Positions 6,872-9,218 of a stretch of 9,218 nucleotides of DNA are shown here, piece by piece. The position numbers and the translations under genes were made by a program. The notes under the pieces were generated by a model. That model saw only the letters and a list, made by a program, of their open reading frames with translations. It had not been told where the DNA came from and searched no databases. Source of the DNA: VYFG01 sp022827325. Lineage in GTDB: Bacteria; Pseudomonadota; Gammaproteobacteria; Arenicellales; Poriferihabitantaceae. The DNA lies in contig JAJDTE010000110.1 in the NCBI GenBank assembly GCA_022827325.1, forward strand, positions 1-9,218. The letters run 5' to 3'. The first letter of the stretch is position 1; each line of letters opens with the position of its first letter.

Positions 6872-7135
6872 TGAGCCGTCTGGGATGGATTGCGGGAAGT
6901 GGAGCCGTCCGGCCCTTCCCGGTGATGCAGTACCATCCGTCCCTGCCGGAAGCTTCATGACGGGCACCTCCCCTGCAGGGGATGCACAACACGGTGCCGG
7001 CGACCGTCGGAATCGGCGGGGGGCGAAATGCGGCCCCGATCAGAACCATGGGACCGGATACGGCCCCCTCCAGGCGTTCAGCCGACGCACATCTAATCGG
7101 ATTTCCCGACCCCTGGAATTTGCTCTTTCCTGGTC
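6872..7135. other. Gene-free stretch between exporter and NHLM-like genes
   Basis: No gene is supported. A 90-codon open frame (6885-7157) has arginine/proline/glycine-rich composition and no ribosome site. The stretch holds a two-tier hairpin at 6894-6920 and a perfect 14-bp palindrome TCCCCTGCAGGGGA (6969-6982) with no loop. No leader-type precursor peptide with a GG motif was found in it. Confidence 0.55.
6894..6920 (+). terminator. Hairpin after the RND exporter gene
   Basis: GGGAAG (6894-6899) pairs with CTTCCC (6915-6920), and inside it GCCG pairs with CGGC around TC. It begins 23 bp after the exporter stop. No T-tract follows, so termination by this hairpin alone is uncertain. Confidence 0.35.
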
Positions 7136-7153
7136 GAGATTGCATATAATCTC
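7120..7153 (+). promoter_or_regulatory. Promoter of the secretion genes with an inverted repeat over its -10 box
   Basis: A perfect TATAAT (7145-7150) is preceded by a weak TTGCTC (7120-7125) at a long 19-bp spacing, and by a TG dinucleotide two bases before the box. The inverted repeat GAGATT (7136-7141), 6 bp, AATCTC (7148-7153) lies across the -10 box, where a bound protein would block polymerase. Transcription would start near 7157, about 70 nt before the secretion gene. The motifs are seen; the regulatory role is inferred. Confidence 0.5.
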
Positions 7154-7174
7154 CTAAATCTTCACTCAGGCCGA

Positions 7175-7237
7175 ATGAGATTTACTTTGTCCTTGCTGAA
7201 TCTCTACGAGGAGGTTGCCCGCGGTCGTGTTCAATAA
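7175..7237 (+). CDS. Possible 20-codon leader peptide overlapping the secretion gene start
   Basis: An ATG at 7175, with AGG 4 nt upstream, opens a 20-codon frame (MRFTLSLLNLYEE, then VARGRVQ) ending in TAA at 7235-7237. It runs through the strong GAGGAGG ribosome site (7208-7214) and past the GTG start (7227) of the next gene. This is a classic layout for translational coupling. It has a run rich in leucine codons. It is too short and lacks a GG motif, so it is unlikely to be the exported substrate. Confidence 0.35.
   Translation: MRFTLSLLNLYEEVARGRVQ
7177..7204 (+). repeat. Second GAGATT/AATCTC inverted repeat in the mRNA leader
   Basis: GAGATT (7177-7182) and AATCTC (7199-7204) are the same 6-bp arms as in the promoter inverted repeat, here 16 nt apart. 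In RNA they can form a stem that starts inside the leader-peptide start codon and ends just before the GAGGAGG ribosome site. An alternative stem, CTCA (7165-7168) with TGAG (7176-7179), shares bases with it, so the two exclude each other. Confidence 0.45.
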
Positions 7238-7778
7238 TCCATTTGATTCATTTCACAATACGGTTGCCGAGGCAAAGGAGGAACGTGAACAACTCGACCG
7301 GCTGCTGACGATCTCCACGCCCCGGGAGCGTCTGCTGGTCGCCGCCATCGCCGTGATGCTGCTCATCCTCGGGACCTGGTTCTTCTATGGCAACGTGCCC
7401 CGCAGCCTTGCGCTGGACGGTGTGCTGGTCGAGTCCGGCGAAAGCCTGCCCGAGGGAAACCGGTCCTTGCAGGCCCTCGTCTGGGTCAAGAGCGACATCG
7501 CGCCGCAAATCAAGGCCGGAATACCGGCGGCGATAGAACTGGATATGGCGGACGGAGAGGCAGACACGCTTGACGGAGAGGTCGCGGACATTACCGCCGT
7601 GCCCCTGCACGGGAGGCTGGCGGCGCTCGAAACCGCGGTGCCGGTTTCCGTCCACCGCATCGTCGTCACGCTCGATGAAAGCCACGACCTGACTTCCCTT
7701 GCGGACAGGGAGTGCCGGATCTTCCTCGAACTTGGCAGGCAATCACCGATTGCATTGTTCCGAATGAAGCAATCGTAA
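7227..7778 (+). CDS. Short HlyD-like NHLM-type secretion protein
   Basis: The 183-residue protein looks like a minimal membrane-fusion partner of the ABC exporter that starts 1 bp after its stop. The N-terminal part EQLDRLLTISTPRERLLVAA (21-40) followed by a membrane helix (about 36-54) and ALDGVLVESGE (62-72) resembles NHLM bacteriocin-system secretion proteins (TIGR03794-like), which carry an E-x-L-D-x-L-x-T-x-x-P-R block before the helix. The C-terminal part (about 82-183) resembles the family's periplasmic beta-barrel end. The usual lipoyl half-motifs and long coiled-coil hairpin between them are missing: the family is about 400 residues. GTG at 7227 is preferred although it is 12 nt after GAGGAGG (7208-7214), because the in-frame TTG at 7215 touches that ribosome site with no spacing. 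Family assignment is by recognition, not by search. Confidence 0.75.
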   Translation: MFNNPFDSFHNTVAEAKEEREQLDRLLTISTPRERLLVAAIAVMLLILGTWFFYGNVPRSLALDGVLVESGESLPEGNRSLQALVWVKSDIAPQIKAGIPAAIELDMADGEADTLDGEVADITAVPLHGRLAALETAVPVSVHRIVVTLDESHDLTSLADRECRIFLELGRQSPIALFRMKQS

Positions 7779-7779
7779 G

Positions 7780-9218
7780 ATGGTCGCCTCTAAAGGGGCT
7801 GCTGACCAGGCCGCCACAGACTCCCGGAAAAGGAGGGTAGTCACCCCGGTCCTGTTGCAGATGCACGCGTCGGAATGTGGCGCAGCCTGCCTGGGCATCA
7901 TACTGGCCTACTTCGGGCGCTGGGTGCCGCTTACCGAATTGCGCGAAAAATGCGAGGTGAGCCGGGACGGCAGCAGTGCCGCGAGCATCCTGCGCGCCTC
8001 GAGACACTACGGCCTCGAATGCAATGGACTCAGCGTGCGCGCCGAGCAACTGCAAAAGCTGGAACTGCCCTTGATACTGTTCTGGCAATTCAGCCATTTC
8101 GTCGTCCTTGAGGGGTTCGACGGCCGTAACTACCATCTCAATGATCCGTCCACGGGACGACGCAGGCTTTCCGTTGAAGAATTCAACAAGGGCTACAGCG
8201 GCATTGCGCTACGGTTCAAGCTCGGCGCCGATTTCAAGCCCGGCGGCGAGCAACCCGGCCTGTTCAGGCAACTGGGCACGCTGCTCGGCGGATCATGGAA
8301 TGTGCTTGCCGGGGTGATCGCCTGCGGGCTCATGTTGACGTTGCTGGCACTCCTCGTCCCCGCATCCCTCAGTGTTTTCGTGGACGATGTCCTGCAAAAC
8401 CATGGGCCATGGGGCGGACTGGTGGCAGCCCTGCTGTGCGGTGGAGTTCTGGTATACATCCTGTCCCTGCTCAAGCACCGGTTCCTGAAGCGTCTCGCAA
8501 TCCGGATTTCGGTGACCGGCCACAATCGTGGCCTGTCGCGCCTGTTGCGGTTGCCGGTGGAGTTTTTCGAGCACAGGCTGGCCGGCGACCTGACCGACCG
8601 GGTCTCGTCCATTGACAGAATCGCGAAGAATCTGACGGACCAGTTCCTGGTGCTCATGATCGACATGGCCATGAGCGTGGTGTTGCTCATCGCGATGCTT
8701 GCGTACGATATCCTGCTGACGCTGATTGTGCTGCTGCTGGCGCTTGTGCACGGCATCCTGGCCCACTTTCTAAACGCCCACCGGGCGGTCCGAAGCCAGA
8801 CGATGAGGCGCGAACAGGGATTGCTGATCGGTCTCGGCATGCAGATGCTGAACCATGCGGACAACCTGCGCATGACGGGAGCGGATGGCCGTTTTTTTTC
8901 GCGCTGGAGTGGCCAGCAGGCGCGCGAACTGCAGGCGCGCCAGGCCTATTCCGAACTGGGTTCCGTCAACACCGCGCTCCCGGGCCTGATTGCCGTACTT
9001 CGCAGCGCGGCGATCCTCGGCATCGGGGGCGGCATGGTCATGGCCGGGCAAATGACCCTGGGAACGCTGGTGGGCTTCTATATCCTGGCAGAACTGTTCC
9101 TGACTCCCATCGGGCACTTTCTGGAATTCGCCGACAAGCGCCAGGCGCTCGAAACCGACCTGCAGCGGATCGATGACATCTCCAAGGCCGCCGAAGACCC
9201 GGTTTTCAATCGCCGGAG
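7780..9218 (+). CDS. NHLM-type C39 peptidase / ABC exporter (partial, runs off window)
   Basis: This is a bifunctional exporter that cuts the leader from a peptide after a double-glycine-type motif and pumps the core across the inner membrane. The first 479 residues are visible. The C39 peptidase domain (about 18-150) has all expected catalytic residues: Q27, C33 in SECGAAC, H106 in FWQFSHFVVLEGF, and D122 in LNDPSTG. The wording of this domain (GRWVPLTELR, CEVSRDGSSAASIL, HLNDPSTGRRRLS) matches the NHLM bacteriocin-system ABC1 family (TIGR03796-like) rather than the ComA/LagD branch. The transmembrane domain follows (helices near 175-200, 213-233, 288-308, 310-333, 402-420 and 425-445). The ATPase domain lies beyond position 9218. 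The ATG is one base after the secretion protein stop (TAAGATG), so translation is probably coupled. Confidence 0.92.
   Translation, partial: MVASKGAADQAATDSRKRRVVTPVLLQMHASECGAACLGIILAYFGRWVPLTELREKCEVSRDGSSAASILRASRHYGLECNGLSVRAEQLQKLELPLILFWQFSHFVVLEGFDGRNYHLNDPSTGRRRLSVEEFNKGYSGIALRFKLGADFKPGGEQPGLFRQLGTLLGGSWNVLAGVIACGLMLTLLALLVPASLSVFVDDVLQNHGPWGGLVAALLCGGVLVYILSLLKHRFLKRLAIRISVTGHNRGLSRLLRLPVEFFEHRLAGDLTDRVSSIDRIAKNLTDQFLVLMIDMAMSVVLLIAMLAYDILLTLIVLLLALVHGILAHFLNAHRAVRSQTMRREQGLLIGLGMQMLNHADNLRMTGADGRFFSRWSGQQARELQARQAYSELGSVNTALPGLIAVLRSAAILGIGGGMVMAGQMTLGTLVGFYILAELFLTPIGHFLEFADKRQALETDLQRIDDISKAAEDPVFNRR

Noticed and set aside
6969..6982. 14-bp palindrome TCCCCTGCAGGGGA as a terminator
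   Set aside because: There is no loop and no T-run, and it is about 100 bp past the exporter stop. Short GC palindromes are expected by chance in such DNA.
6885..7157. 90-codon plus-strand frame considered as a precursor peptide
   Set aside because: It has no ribosome site, no nitrile-hydratase or Nif11-like leader and no GG cleavage motif, and it overlaps the promoter.
7215..7226. TTG at 7215 as start of the secretion gene
   Set aside because: It directly follows GAGGAGG with no spacing, which does not support initiation. GTG at 7227 is the next in-frame choice.
8193..8873. 226-codon minus-strand frame
   Set aside because: It lies entirely opposite the ABC exporter gene, whose membrane and peptidase motifs are clear.

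Overview
The window is GC-rich, densely coded DNA that reads like a proteobacterial chromosome. A gammaproteobacterium is most likely, because it carries a full-length two-ACT-domain IlvA, a DUF2799 outer-membrane-type lipoprotein and an RND/MMPL exporter. This placement is inferred from gene content only. No tRNA, rRNA, CRISPR array, insertion sequence or phage gene was seen.

Left block (1-3353, minus strand): a tight gene set read right to left. It holds threonine ammonia-lyase (ilvA), an unrecognised 74-residue protein, an Sfp-type 4'-phosphopantetheinyl transferase (PPTase), and a WbpE-like sugar aminotransferase cut by the window start. The gaps are 10 bp, an 8-bp overlap and 39 bp, so this is probably one operon. 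It joins an amino-acid enzyme, a carrier-protein activator and a nucleotide-sugar enzyme.

Middle (3354-6871): the ilvA 5' region contains a perfect 16-bp palindrome that places a TATAAT box on both strands. To its right, on the plus strand, is a DUF2799 lipoprotein. Its start codon is the last of five ATGs, each overlapping the stop of the preceding mini-frame. After a 369-bp gene-free stretch with a good sigma70-like promoter comes a 779-residue RND/MMPL exporter.

Right block (6872-9218, plus strand): a gene-free leader with a TATAAT promoter and four copies of the same 6-bp inverted element leads into two adjacent genes, 1 bp apart. The first is a very short HlyD-like secretion protein. 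The second is a C39 peptidase/ABC transporter that runs off the window. Both resemble the export pair of NHLM-type (nitrile-hydratase-leader) RiPP systems, which cut a double-glycine-type leader from a peptide and export it. No precursor peptide is visible here; it would be expected beyond position 9218.

The most interesting points are the NHLM-like exporter with its stripped-down adaptor, the repeated start-stop overlaps before several genes (especially the five-step relay at 3507-3547), and unusual residues at conserved sites of the PPTase, the RND exporter and the aminotransferase.
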